DNA of 8,422 nucleotides from assembly GCA_016185875.1 (NCBI GenBank), contig JACPMS010000036.1, forward strand, positions 1 through 8,422. Direction: 5' to 3'. The notes beneath the pieces were generated by a model. It ran no database searches, was not told the origin of the DNA, and saw only the letters and a list, made by a program, of their open reading frames with translations. Of the stretch, positions 1-5,211 are shown piece after piece (within the stretch, counting starts at the first letter, position 1; each line of letters opens with the position of its first letter). Made by a program: the position numbers and the translations under genes. Source of the DNA: Candidatus Woesearchaeota archaeon. Its GTDB lineage: Archaea > Nanobdellota > Nanobdellia > Woesearchaeales > GW2011-AR4.

Positions 1-724
1 GCCTTCTCAAGTCCTTGAACTGGTAGGCATAAAATGTCTTGTCAAAAAAATCAAAAAGCTGGCTTTTGGTTTGAGTGAAATTTGCAGCTATCAGCGACAA
101 GACATAAGTTCTGAGGACAGGCTCGACAGCCAGCTTTGAATAAATCTCCTCTGGAGTTCCATTTACATACCTTTCCTCTATCTTCTCCTTCTCTGCTTTT
201 GCAACTGCAATTGCGATTGCCTGGCCTTCCTTGTCATAATTTGGCCTGCCAGCCCTGCCAGACATCTGCATATAGTCCAAAACAGGAATCCATGTCAATC
301 CATGCACTGTGTATCTCTTCAAATCTTTTATTATCGCCCTGTAAGCCGGTAAGTCAACCCCATATGAAAGTGTTGGCGTGCAGCAGATTATTTTTATTCT
401 GCCGTTCCTGAAATTATCCTCGATAATGTTTTTCTGCTCATGGGTGAGCCCTGCGTGGTGGAATGCAATTCCCTTCTTCATGCACAAAGCCAGCCTTTCG
501 CATTGTTTTGTTGGTCTTGAAAGCGCATTTAATGCCCTGTCCGCCAATGCCTTCAATTCTTCATTGTCGCTCTTCACCTTTTTTGAGATTTCCTCTGCAG
601 TTTTTTCAGCTGACTTTTTTGTGTTTGTAAACACCAGAGCCTGCTTTCCAATCTTCAAAGTGTCCAAAGCAACATTAAGCACAGCGCTGTCACTCTCTTC
701 ATCAATTTTTATTGGATTTGCCAT
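1..724 (-). CDS. Ski2-like (Hel308-type) superfamily 2 helicase, second RecA domain onward; C-terminus outside window
   Basis: This is an ATP-dependent nucleic-acid helicase fragment; the family unwinds DNA or RNA in repair or RNA turnover. About 241 residues are visible and the frame runs off the window. The protein begins MANPIKIDEESDSAV and goes straight into RecA2: QALVFTNTKKSAE (about residues 27-39), GIAFHHAGL (motif IV region), TPTLSYGVDLPA (motif V) and QMSGRAGRP (motif VI), then the start of the winged-helix part. The first RecA domain, with the Walker A and DExH motifs, is absent. The frame stays open upstream to a stop near 811, but that stretch reads as Phe-rich, non-coding-like sequence. 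ATG 724 lies about 26 bases after a TTTATAAA box, so it is probably a true leaderless start. The product may be one half of a split helicase or a remnant. Family call is firm; completeness is uncertain. Confidence 0.85.
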   Translation of the reverse strand, partial: MANPIKIDEESDSAVLNVALDTLKIGKQALVFTNTKKSAEKTAEEISKKVKSDNEELKALADRALNALSRPTKQCERLALCMKKGIAFHHAGLTHEQKNIIEDNFRNGRIKIICCTPTLSYGVDLPAYRAIIKDLKRYTVHGLTWIPVLDYMQMSGRAGRPNYDKEGQAIAIAVAKAEKEKIEERYVNGTPEEIYSKLAVEPVLRTYVLSLIAANFTQTKSQLFDFFDKTFYAYQFKDLRR

Positions 725-746
725 AATGCTGAAGAAGAAAAGGTGG

Positions 747-754
747 TTTATAAA
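747..754 (-). promoter_or_regulatory. TATA box of helicase gene (leaderless)
   Basis: TTTATAAA is centred about 26 bases before ATG 724, the normal archaeal TATA-to-transcription-start distance. Transcription would therefore start at or next to the ATG. No Shine-Dalgarno sequence is visible between them. Confidence 0.65.
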
Positions 755-761
755 GATTGTT

Positions 762-769
762 GAAAAAAA
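762..769 (-). terminator. T-rich terminator of the surface-protein operon
   Basis: On the minus strand a run of seven T follows the TAA at 773-771 almost directly, and another T run lies just before the stop. Archaeal RNA polymerase terminates at such T tracts without a hairpin. It separates the surface operon from the helicase promoter. Confidence 0.5.
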
Positions 770-770
770 T

Positions 771-1109
771 TTAAAAAAGTTTTGATACAGATTTACCTGC
801 CTTTATCGCCACAACTGCCCCAATGCCGTACCCTAAAGGAAGCCAAAGCGGAATTCCAAATATTGTTGGATTTCCATAGCTCCAAATGCCTGTAGGTACA
901 AGAGTCAACTCAATAAGTAGTCCGAGAATAAAACCAGCAAAATACACAAATTTCCCTTCTTTATCTGTCCATTTTAGCAATACAAAAACAGATACAAAAA
1001 CAAGGGCAATAGTCAATACTATATTGTTTTTCCATAAATAATAAAACAGAATTAATTCAGCTGTATAGATGAGAAATCCGATTAAAATATCTTTTTTTGC
1101 CTCATTCAT
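771..1109 (-). CDS. Small integral membrane protein, four predicted helices
   Basis: This is a 112-residue hydrophobic protein. Four membrane segments can be drawn at about residues 8-26, 29-47, 53-71 and 82-103. Between the third and fourth lies a conserved-looking motif, PTGIWSYGNPTIFGIPLWLP, rich in Pro, Gly and Trp. That motif recalls small membrane families around carotenoid or lipid metabolism, but I cannot assign a family with confidence. Its ATG (1109-1107) overlaps the TGA of the upstream surface-protein frame (1108-1106) as ATGA, so the two are probably translationally coupled and co-transcribed. It is the last gene before the terminator. Function unknown. Confidence 0.75.
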   Translation of the reverse strand: MNEAKKDILIGFLIYTAELILFYYLWKNNIVLTIALVFVSVFVLLKWTDKEGKFVYFAGFILGLLIELTLVPTGIWSYGNPTIFGIPLWLPLGYGIGAVVAIKAGKSVSKLF

Positions 1110-2569
1110 ATTACAATGACATTTATCAACTGCTCAACCGAGTCAGTTCCGTCGCTCACAATTACTTTCACAGTTTTTGTTCCAGGGGCTGTGAATATTC
1201 TTTGATGAAGCGGCGTAGCCTTGTATTTCTCGAAAAATCCAAAATCCCATGTGTAAGAGAGTTCATCATTGTCGTCATCAACTGCTTTCACAAACATCAG
1301 CGCCGGCTGGTTTGCCTTTGCAACAATGCTTTTAGTGGCATCAATTATGCGGGGAGCCCTGTTTTTATCAGCTATTTCAATTTTTGCTATCTGCCTTGCC
1401 TCTGCTTTGCCGTCGCTGGCAGCAAAAACCAGGTCAAATTCCTTTGTCTCCTTTTTATTTGCTGTATCGTAGCTTGGTGCCCATAAAAATGCATTTCCCT
1501 TTAATGAAGAGCCTTCTGGAGGGTTATCGATAGAATACTTGATTTCATCGCCATCCTGGTCATTGGCGTTAAGCAAAATAGCAATATTGTCGCCTTCTCT
1601 TGCTTGTACATCCTTGATTTTTTCAAAAACAGGGGCTTTATTGATGCGCTTTATGCTTATCTGCACAAACTTTGAAGTCTCTAATAAGCCGTCGCTTGCA
1701 GTTACCTTTGCATAATAAGTTCCGGCATCTCCAAAATTAGATTTGTAATTGTCTTTGTTTACGAAGCCAGAGTAGCTTAATGTTACTTTGTCCCCATCCG
1801 GGTCATAAGCTTTTGGCGCAATTTTTAATGCATCGCCTTCATTTATGGTTATTGGCTCCATGTCATCAATCACAGGAGCCCTATTCACATCTTTAACAGT
1901 TACAATGACATTCTGGACTATTTTTTTGTCTTTTGAGCTGGCTGCAAACTGTATGTAAAAACTCTTGCTCAAAACCCTAAATTTATCCATAAGCCTATCG
2001 ACAAAATCCTCTTTTCGGATAGTGTCAAAGCCCGGCTTCCATGTGAATATATTTCCCTCAAGTTTTGCGCCTTCTGGCAGGTTATTTGCAGAAAAAGTAA
2101 TTTCATCTCCATCAGGATCATTGGCTTTTAATTTGATCTCAACCTCTTCATTCTCATTTATGTACATATTCCCTATTTGTTCAAAAACAGGCGCTCTGTC
2201 AGCATCATTGACAACAGCTTTGACAGTTTTATCGCCGCTAAAGCCTTTTCCTTCAGCATGGACTTTTATTTCATAAGTTCCTGCGTCATTGTAATTTGTT
2301 TTCCACTCATTTTTGCTGCCAACAGGCTCGGAGATTGAATAAGCCAATCCATATTTCTCAAACTCAGGAATATTTAATTTGACAGCATCATTTTCATTTA
2401 CAGCAACATCTGGAATGCTGTCCAATAAGCTTTGCACATCAACATTTTCCACGTTCACATTCCATTCCTTGCTTGTGCTTGCCATACCATCAGACACTGT
2501 GACTGAGATTTTATGGGTACCAGCGTCATTGTATGTTGTGTCATAAGAAAATTCTTGCCCATCTTTCAC
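1106..2569 (-). CDS. C-terminal frame of split surface protein (multiple Ig/cadherin-like repeats)
   Basis: This 487-residue frame can only begin at GTG 2569 or later. It contains the end of one PKD-like repeat (residues 1-43), a second repeat to about 126, then repeats starting at APVFEQIGNMY, APVIDDMEPIT, APVFEKIKDVQ and APRIIDATKS. The last repeat ends at VEQLINVIVI, with no membrane anchor or sorting signal. Motifs of the form NDPDGDEITF and VSDGTDSVE are typical of extracellular beta-sandwich repeats. The likely role is a cell-surface or adhesin-like protein, by family analogy. Without the preceding frame it has no export signal. Its stop overlaps the next gene as ATGA. Confidence 0.6.
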   Translation of the reverse strand: MKDGQEFSYDTTYNDAGTHKISVTVSDGMASTSKEWNVNVENVDVQSLLDSIPDVAVNENDAVKLNIPEFEKYGLAYSISEPVGSKNEWKTNYNDAGTYEIKVHAEGKGFSGDKTVKAVVNDADRAPVFEQIGNMYINENEEVEIKLKANDPDGDEITFSANNLPEGAKLEGNIFTWKPGFDTIRKEDFVDRLMDKFRVLSKSFYIQFAASSKDKKIVQNVIVTVKDVNRAPVIDDMEPITINEGDALKIAPKAYDPDGDKVTLSYSGFVNKDNYKSNFGDAGTYYAKVTASDGLLETSKFVQISIKRINKAPVFEKIKDVQAREGDNIAILLNANDQDGDEIKYSIDNPPEGSSLKGNAFLWAPSYDTANKKETKEFDLVFAASDGKAEARQIAKIEIADKNRAPRIIDATKSIVAKANQPALMFVKAVDDDNDELSYTWDFGFFEKYKATPLHQRIFTAPGTKTVKVIVSDGTDSVEQLINVIVI

Positions 2570-2573
2570 CTTT

Positions 2574-2963
2574 TTAGTTCAAATCGCTTGCTGACACCTC
2601 AAAATTAACTGATTCAGATTCTTTGATATTCAAATCATCTTGCATCGGGCTGAAAGAATCTATCTTAGGGGTTTCTTCCTTTTTTTTGACAACGAGCAGT
2701 ACATCCTCTGAAACGCTTGTTGTGCCGTCAGAAACAATTATTGTTGATTTATACTCGCCAGCATCCCCATAAGTTGTCTGCCATTCCCCATTTTCGTTAA
2801 GAGGGGCAGTATATGCAGTTATAAGCCTGTCAGCATCAGGATCTGTGGCATTTGCCTGCAAACTTATCTTCTCTGTTTCCTGAATTACAAAGGCCTTTAT
2901 AGAAAAAACAAGGGAAGGAAAAGCCAGGAATATAATTAAAAATAACATAACTCTTTTGTTCAT
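2574..2963 (-). CDS. N-terminal frame of split surface protein (signal peptide plus Ig/PKD-like repeat)
   Basis: If translated alone, this gives a 129-residue secreted fragment. It has Lys/Arg at positions 3-4, a hydrophobic core MLFLIIFLAFPSLVF, then a repeat containing ENGEWQTTYGDAGEYKSTIIVSDG (about residues 56-80). That repeat is nearly the same as residues 335-358 of the lipoprotein upstream. It ends inside the next repeat at SASDLN, not at a domain boundary, which supports truncation by mutation. ATG 2963 is preferred because GAGGGGG lies five bases upstream. The overlapping ATG at 2967 is in another frame. Confidence 0.6.
   Translation of the reverse strand: MNKRVMLFLIIFLAFPSLVFSIKAFVIQETEKISLQANATDPDADRLITAYTAPLNENGEWQTTYGDAGEYKSTIIVSDGTTSVSEDVLLVVKKKEETPKIDSFSPMQDDLNIKESESVNFEVSASDLN
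2751..2806. repeat. Direct repeat copy 2 (split paralogue PKD repeat DNA)
   Basis: This is the partner of 3641-3696, same orientation, encoding NENGEWQTTYGDAGEYKS in the split surface protein. The two copies start 890 bases apart. Confidence 0.75.
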
Positions 2964-2976
2964 TCATTCCCCCTCT

Positions 2977-2995
2977 AAAAAGAAAAAAATAAAAA
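2977..2995 (-). terminator. T-rich tract between the two paralogous surface genes
   Basis: Directly after the lipoprotein stop (TAA at 2998-2996) the minus strand reads T5-A-T7-C-T5, then GAGGGGG and ATG 2963. T tracts like this are archaeal terminators, so part of the transcription may stop here and lower expression of the downstream paralogue. No separate TATA box is obvious in the 32-base gap. Confidence 0.4.
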
Positions 2996-4687
2996 TTATT
3001 TTTTCTGGATTATGTCCCCTATCACTGGCGGCCTGTTGACATTCTCTACAGTCACTGTAAATGCCTGCTCTGCTGTGTCCTGGCCGTCGCTTGCGCTTAC
3101 AGTAACTTCATAAGTTCCTGCGCTGTTGTAGTCAGTCTGCCATGTGAAAACATTGTCTTCTTGCGTGAATCTCTTGTCGCTTATGAAGTATGTTATGGAA
3201 TCCTTGTCATCGTCTGTTGCCAATGCTGTTATCACAATTTTGTCGGTCTCTTTGGCTTTTATATTGTCTATTTTCTCCAAAACAGGCTTCCTGTTGACAT
3301 TTTTTACATCCACAGACCAGATTTTGCTTGCGCTTGACACTCCATCTGAAACATCAACTTTAACAGTATGCGTGCCTGCGCTGTCATAGTCTGTTTGATA
3401 AGTGTACTTGCTGTCTGTCCCTACATCATCCCCGTCAAGCTTCCATGCATATGTCAGTGTGTCTTTATTCAAGTCGCTTGCAGCAACGCTGAAATCTATA
3501 GCCTGGTTTTCATCAATTGCCAGGCCGCTTTCGATTGGCTTTGCGCTGTCAATTGTTGGCGCTTCCTCTTTCTTGTTTACAATTACCAAAACGTCCTTTG
3601 ATGTTGTTAATTCCCCATCAGAAGCTGTGACAGTAACTGTGTATTCGCCAGCATCTCCATATGTTGTCTGCCATTCTCCATTTTCGCTTAAAGGGGATGT
3701 GAATGTGAAAACTAAGTTTGTATTTTTGTCAGGGTCTTCAGCTTGTGGTGACAGGCTTACAAGCTCTGTTTCCTGGACTGTTATAACAACTGGCTTTCCT
3801 TCTGGCTTCTGTTCAGTAACTTTCTCTTCAGGCTTTTCCTCTTTAATTGCTTCCCCGGTGACTGGTTTTTCCTCTTTCTTCATCTCCTCTTTTGGCTTTT
3901 CTTCAGCCTTTATTGCTTCCTCAGGCATCTTTTCAGCTTCCTTTTCAATGAAAACATCCTGCTCTGGAAGGCTTGCATCAATATGATTTGTGAATTTTAT
4001 AGGAACTTCGTACTTTGTTGCATTGCCTGCTGGCGCTGGCATCAGGAAAAATATCTGCACATGGGTATTTGAGCCAAAATCGCCAGGGCTTGCTCCATAT
4101 GTTTTGCTGTCGCTGTGATAAGCCAAGGCAATCATGGAAGCTGTTTCCTTTGTGCTTGCCTCAAGCGCCTTTAGCTTTAATGAGAATGAGCCAATGCCTC
4201 TTGAGTCTGCTGTGAAGCTGTTTTGCGAGCCGTTTTCTGCGCCGCAAGGCTTGTCAACTATATTTGGCTCAGGGGGGAAAGTAAGCCTTGAGCACCATAC
4301 TGTATAGACTCCGTTTGGCACAAGGTTCTTGAAAGAAAGCTCCATCTCTGCATTCCCATCATCAACACTGTAAATTCCAATTCCGGATGCAGACAGCCAT
4401 TGCTGCAAAGTAAATCCAAGTGACTTGCCTTTGTCAAATGGGCCAAGGGGATTTGGGCCAACCTTAAAGGGATCATGCGCTGTTGGCGCTGCAGTAGCAT
4501 ACACTTCTTTTGCCAAATTAGCCGGGTCTTTGGCAGCATCCCCTTCCAGCCTTATAACTTTTGTCGCAGTTTCTTTTGGAGTTTCCTTTGGGGGGGCCCC
4601 GTAAAGAGTTTTGTAGACTTCGCAGCTGCTCAGCAGGAAAACAGAAATTATCAGCAAACCAACCAATTTTGTTTTAAAATTCATCAT
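2996..4687 (-). CDS. Exported lipoprotein with Cys-containing beta domain, E/K/P linker and PKD/Ig-like repeats
   Basis: This is a 563-residue cell-surface protein. The N-terminus has a lipobox LSSC with Cys22, suggesting lipid anchoring after export. Residues about 70-235 form a globular domain (ENLVPNGVYTVWC-like core, ALAYHSDSKTYG, GSNTHVQIFFLMP) that I cannot place in a named family; Cys132 and Cys148 could form a disulfide. Residues about 245-298 are a charged E/K/P-rich stalk. Three PKD/Ig-like repeats follow (about 300-372, 378-464, 467-551) with TYGDAGEYTVTV, DSAGTHTVKVDVSDG and NSAGTYEVTVSASDG motifs. It ends at NRPPVIGDIIQKK, which looks like the start of a further repeat, so the array may be truncated. 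The ATG at 4687 has GGAGGG three bases upstream; the second ATG (4684) is six bases away and equally good. A paralogue lies directly downstream. Role inferred: adhesion or surface layer. Confidence 0.85.
   Translation of the reverse strand: MMNFKTKLVGLLIISVFLLSSCEVYKTLYGAPPKETPKETATKVIRLEGDAAKDPANLAKEVYATAAPTAHDPFKVGPNPLGPFDKGKSLGFTLQQWLSASGIGIYSVDDGNAEMELSFKNLVPNGVYTVWCSRLTFPPEPNIVDKPCGAENGSQNSFTADSRGIGSFSLKLKALEASTKETASMIALAYHSDSKTYGASPGDFGSNTHVQIFFLMPAPAGNATKYEVPIKFTNHIDASLPEQDVFIEKEAEKMPEEAIKAEEKPKEEMKKEEKPVTGEAIKEEKPEEKVTEQKPEGKPVVITVQETELVSLSPQAEDPDKNTNLVFTFTSPLSENGEWQTTYGDAGEYTVTVTASDGELTTSKDVLVIVNKKEEAPTIDSAKPIESGLAIDENQAIDFSVAASDLNKDTLTYAWKLDGDDVGTDSKYTYQTDYDSAGTHTVKVDVSDGVSSASKIWSVDVKNVNRKPVLEKIDNIKAKETDKIVITALATDDDKDSITYFISDKRFTQEDNVFTWQTDYNSAGTYEVTVSASDGQDTAEQAFTVTVENVNRPPVIGDIIQKK
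3641..3696. repeat. Direct repeat copy 1 (lipoprotein PKD repeat DNA)
   Basis: This 56-base stretch matches 2751-2806 at 48 positions by eye. It encodes the SENGEWQTTYGDAGEYTV region of the lipoprotein. DNA-level similarity this high points to tandem gene duplication and offers a site for recombination. Confidence 0.75.
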
Positions 4688-4690
4688 GCA

Positions 4691-4696
4691 CCCTCC
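4691..4696 (-). promoter_or_regulatory. Shine-Dalgarno site of lipoprotein gene
   Basis: GGAGGG precedes ATGATG by three bases to the first ATG and six to the second, so the second ATG (4684) has the more usual spacing. Unlike most genes here, this message has a leader. Confidence 0.7.
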
Positions 4697-4753
4697 TTTA
4701 TTTTATCTTTCGGCAACAAATTAAAAGTGTTGCTATTCTAAAATAATAACTTA

Positions 4754-4761
4754 TATTTAAA
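4754..4761 (-). promoter_or_regulatory. TATA box of lipoprotein operon
   Basis: TTTAAATA is preceded by CAAAG, a plausible BRE. Transcription would begin near 4730, leaving a leader of about 43 bases that carries the GGAGGG site. The stretch between the tRNA-Ile terminator and this gene shows nothing else. Confidence 0.5.
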
Positions 4762-4848
4762 CTTTGTGGTAGTTAAAGATTTTTTATTTGCTTCGGAAAA
4801 GAATATTTTCAAGAAGATGCAATGAACCATTCTAAATAAATTTGTATT

Positions 4849-4857
4849 GAAAAGAAA
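4849..4857 (-). terminator. T-rich terminator after tRNA-Ile
   Basis: TTTCTTTTC follows the discriminator base A4858 directly on the minus strand. It fits a T-tract terminator for the two-tRNA transcript and also shows that CCA is not encoded. Confidence 0.5.
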
Positions 4858-4892
4858 TGGGCCTGCGCAGATTTGAACTGCGGACCTTTCGA

Positions 4893-4912
4893 AACGACCT
4901 AGCTTGCCTAGC
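4893..4912 (-). other. tRNA-Ile anticodon-loop intron (20 nt)
   Basis: BHB model: exon TGAT (4918-4915) pairs with intron GTCG (4898-4895). The 5' bulge is AAG (4914-4912) and the 3' bulge TTT (4894-4892). The inner hairpin is CTAG/CTAG (4911-4908 with 4902-4899) with loop GCAAG. Excision restores the canonical CTGATAA loop. The position is one base 3' of the classic 37/38 site. Confidence 0.75.
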
Positions 4913-4932
4913 TTATCAGTCGAACGCTCGAA

Positions 4933-4956
4933 TTGCCCAGCAAATGCAAGTTGCTG
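4933..4956 (-). other. tRNA-Ile D-loop intron (24 nt)
   Basis: The intron sits between positions 19 and 20. BHB model: exon GTCT (4962-4959) pairs with intron GGGC (4938-4935), with two G-U pairs. The 5' bulge is GGC (4958-4956). On the 3' side AATTC separates the helix from D-stem GAGC, so that bulge is looser. The inner hairpin is AGCAA/TTGCT with loop CTTGCAT. Cleavage GG|C and AA|T is predicted. Confidence 0.7.
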
Positions 4957-4988
4957 CCAGACTGAGCTACAGGCCCGATGAAAGCGAG

Positions 4989-5016
4989 CCAAAACTTTGC
5001 GGTTTTGGCATGCCAA
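4989..5016 (-). repeat. Inverted repeats in the spacer between the two tRNAs
   Basis: Right after the tRNA-Asn discriminator comes a perfect 12-base palindrome, TTGGCATGCCAA (5016-5005). Overlapping it by four bases is a hairpin, CCAAAAC-CGCAAA-GTTTTGG (5008-4989), with a 7-bp stem. The two cannot form together. A role in tRNA trailer/leader processing or termination is possible but not shown. Confidence 0.6.
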
Positions 5017-5109
5017 CGCCCTCGACCAGACTCGAACTGGTGACCTTGTGATTAACAGTCACACGCTCTGTATAGCCACATTATATGGAACCTACTGAGC
5101 TACGAGGGC
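5017..5109 (-). tRNA. tRNA-Asn(GTT) with a D-loop intron
   Basis: The gene spans 93 bases. Acceptor GCCCTCG (5109-5103) pairs with CGAGGGC (5024-5018); discriminator G5017; no CCA. D-stem GCTC/GAGC, anticodon stem TGTGA/TCACA, loop CTGTTAA with anticodon GTT (5056-5054), variable loop AGGTC, T-arm ACCAG-TTCGAGT-CTGGT. The D-loop carries a 20-base intron (5089-5070). Removing it leaves D-loop AGTAGGTA and a 73-nt tRNA with all standard features. The TATA box at 5135-5142 lies about 29 bases before the 5' end, so it is the first gene of the Asn-Ile transcript. Confidence 0.95.
5070..5089 (-). other. tRNA-Asn D-loop intron (20 nt)
   Basis: BHB model with 3-nt bulges: exon GTAG (5095-5092) pairs with intron CTAT (5075-5072). 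The 5' bulge is GTT (5091-5089, cut GT|T) and the 3' bulge ACA (5071-5069, cut AC|A). The inner stem is CCAT/GTGG. The intron lies between positions 20 and 21. Confidence 0.85.
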
Positions 5110-5134
5110 ATTTATTTTTTGTATTAGATTTTTG

Positions 5135-5142
5135 TTTAAATA
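5135..5142 (-). promoter_or_regulatory. TATA box of tRNA-Asn/tRNA-Ile transcript
   Basis: TATTTAAA is preceded by GAAACC, a good BRE match. It lies about 29 bases before the tRNA-Asn 5' end, so the primary transcript would start one or two bases ahead of the tRNA. The same TATTTAAAC word occurs in the Bro-N gene promoter. Confidence 0.7.
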
Positions 5143-5166
5143 GGTTTCTATGACCAAGTAGATAAT

Positions 5167-5175
5167 TTTAAAAAA
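5167..5175 (+). promoter_or_regulatory. Probable TATA box of the divergent hypothetical gene
   Basis: TTTTAAAAA lies about 41 bases before ATG 5212, giving a leader of about 15 bases with a GGGAG ribosome site at 5200-5204. It shares the 102-base intergenic region with the tRNA promoter. The alternative AT-rich word at 5184-5194 cannot be excluded. Confidence 0.4.
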
Positions 5176-5211
5176 GGTATCCTATTATTAAACTTAAATG
5201 GGAGTGGTTTA

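Larger units (their letters stand above)
1106..2963 (-). pseudogene. Secreted PKD/cadherin-like repeat protein, split by a deletion-frameshift near 2574
   Basis: Two consecutive frames appear to be one gene. The first (2963-2574, 129 aa) has a signal peptide (residues 1-21, ending LVFS), one Ig/PKD-like repeat and the start of a second, and stops after SASDLN. The second (GTG 2569 to 1106, 487 aa) begins VKDGQEFSYDTTYNDAGTH. This matches the continuation of the same repeat in the upstream lipoprotein, which reads SDLNKDTLTYAWKLDGDDVG then YTYQTDYDSAGTH. About 12 residues are missing and the frame is shifted, consistent with a 35-base deletion. The second frame holds several repeats joined by NRAPV/NKAPV linkers with DPDGDE-type acidic motifs that could bind calcium. 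Restored length would be about 628 aa. The second frame lacks a signal peptide, so separate export is unlikely. Alternatives are reinitiation at the GTG four bases past the stop, or a sequence error. A GAGGGGG ribosome site precedes ATG 2963. Confidence 0.7.
4858..4976 (-). tRNA. tRNA-Ile(GAT) with two introns (D-loop and anticodon loop)
   Basis: The gene spans 119 bases. Acceptor GGGCCTG (4976-4970) pairs with CAGGCCC (4865-4859); discriminator A4858; no CCA. D-stem GCTC/GAGC, anticodon stem TTCGA/TCGAA, variable loop AGGTC, T-arm CGCAG-TTCAAAT-CTGCG. Two insertions must be removed. The first is 24 bases (4956-4933) in the D-loop, flanked by bulges GG|C and AA|T around a GTCT/GGGC helix. The second is 20 bases (4912-4893) between positions 38 and 39, with bulges AA|G and TT|T around a TGAT/GTCG helix. 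The mature RNA is 75 nt, with anticodon loop CTGATAA, the usual archaeal Ile form, and D-loop AGTCTGGTTC. One oddity is C at position 21, where A is almost universal. It is the second gene of a pair with tRNA-Asn. Boundaries come from hand folding. Confidence 0.92.

Noticed and set aside
378..785. Plus-strand open frame opposite the helicase
   Set aside because: The minus strand shows clear helicase motifs in this stretch, so the plus frame is a shadow.
3402..3986. Long plus-strand open frame (194 codons) opposite the lipoprotein
   Set aside because: It is antisense to the well-supported repeat-protein gene, Ser/Phe-rich as expected for the reverse of E/K/P-rich coding, and has no recognisable domain or promoter.
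4898..4914. Tandem repeat of AAGCTAGG within tRNA-Ile
   Set aside because: The two copies form the inner stem of the anticodon-loop intron, so the intron structure explains them.
4858..4976. Reading this locus as tRNA-Ala(TGC)
   Set aside because: The TGC loop would leave the D-stem unpaired and a long insert in the variable region. The acceptor also has G3-C70, not the G3-U70 pair needed for Ala identity. The Ile(GAT) reading gives a full cloverleaf.
4738..5051. Open frames on both strands across the tRNA pair (4738-5016 minus, 4857-5051 plus)
   Set aside because: They run through two well-formed tRNA genes and their spacer; the translations look like nothing known.
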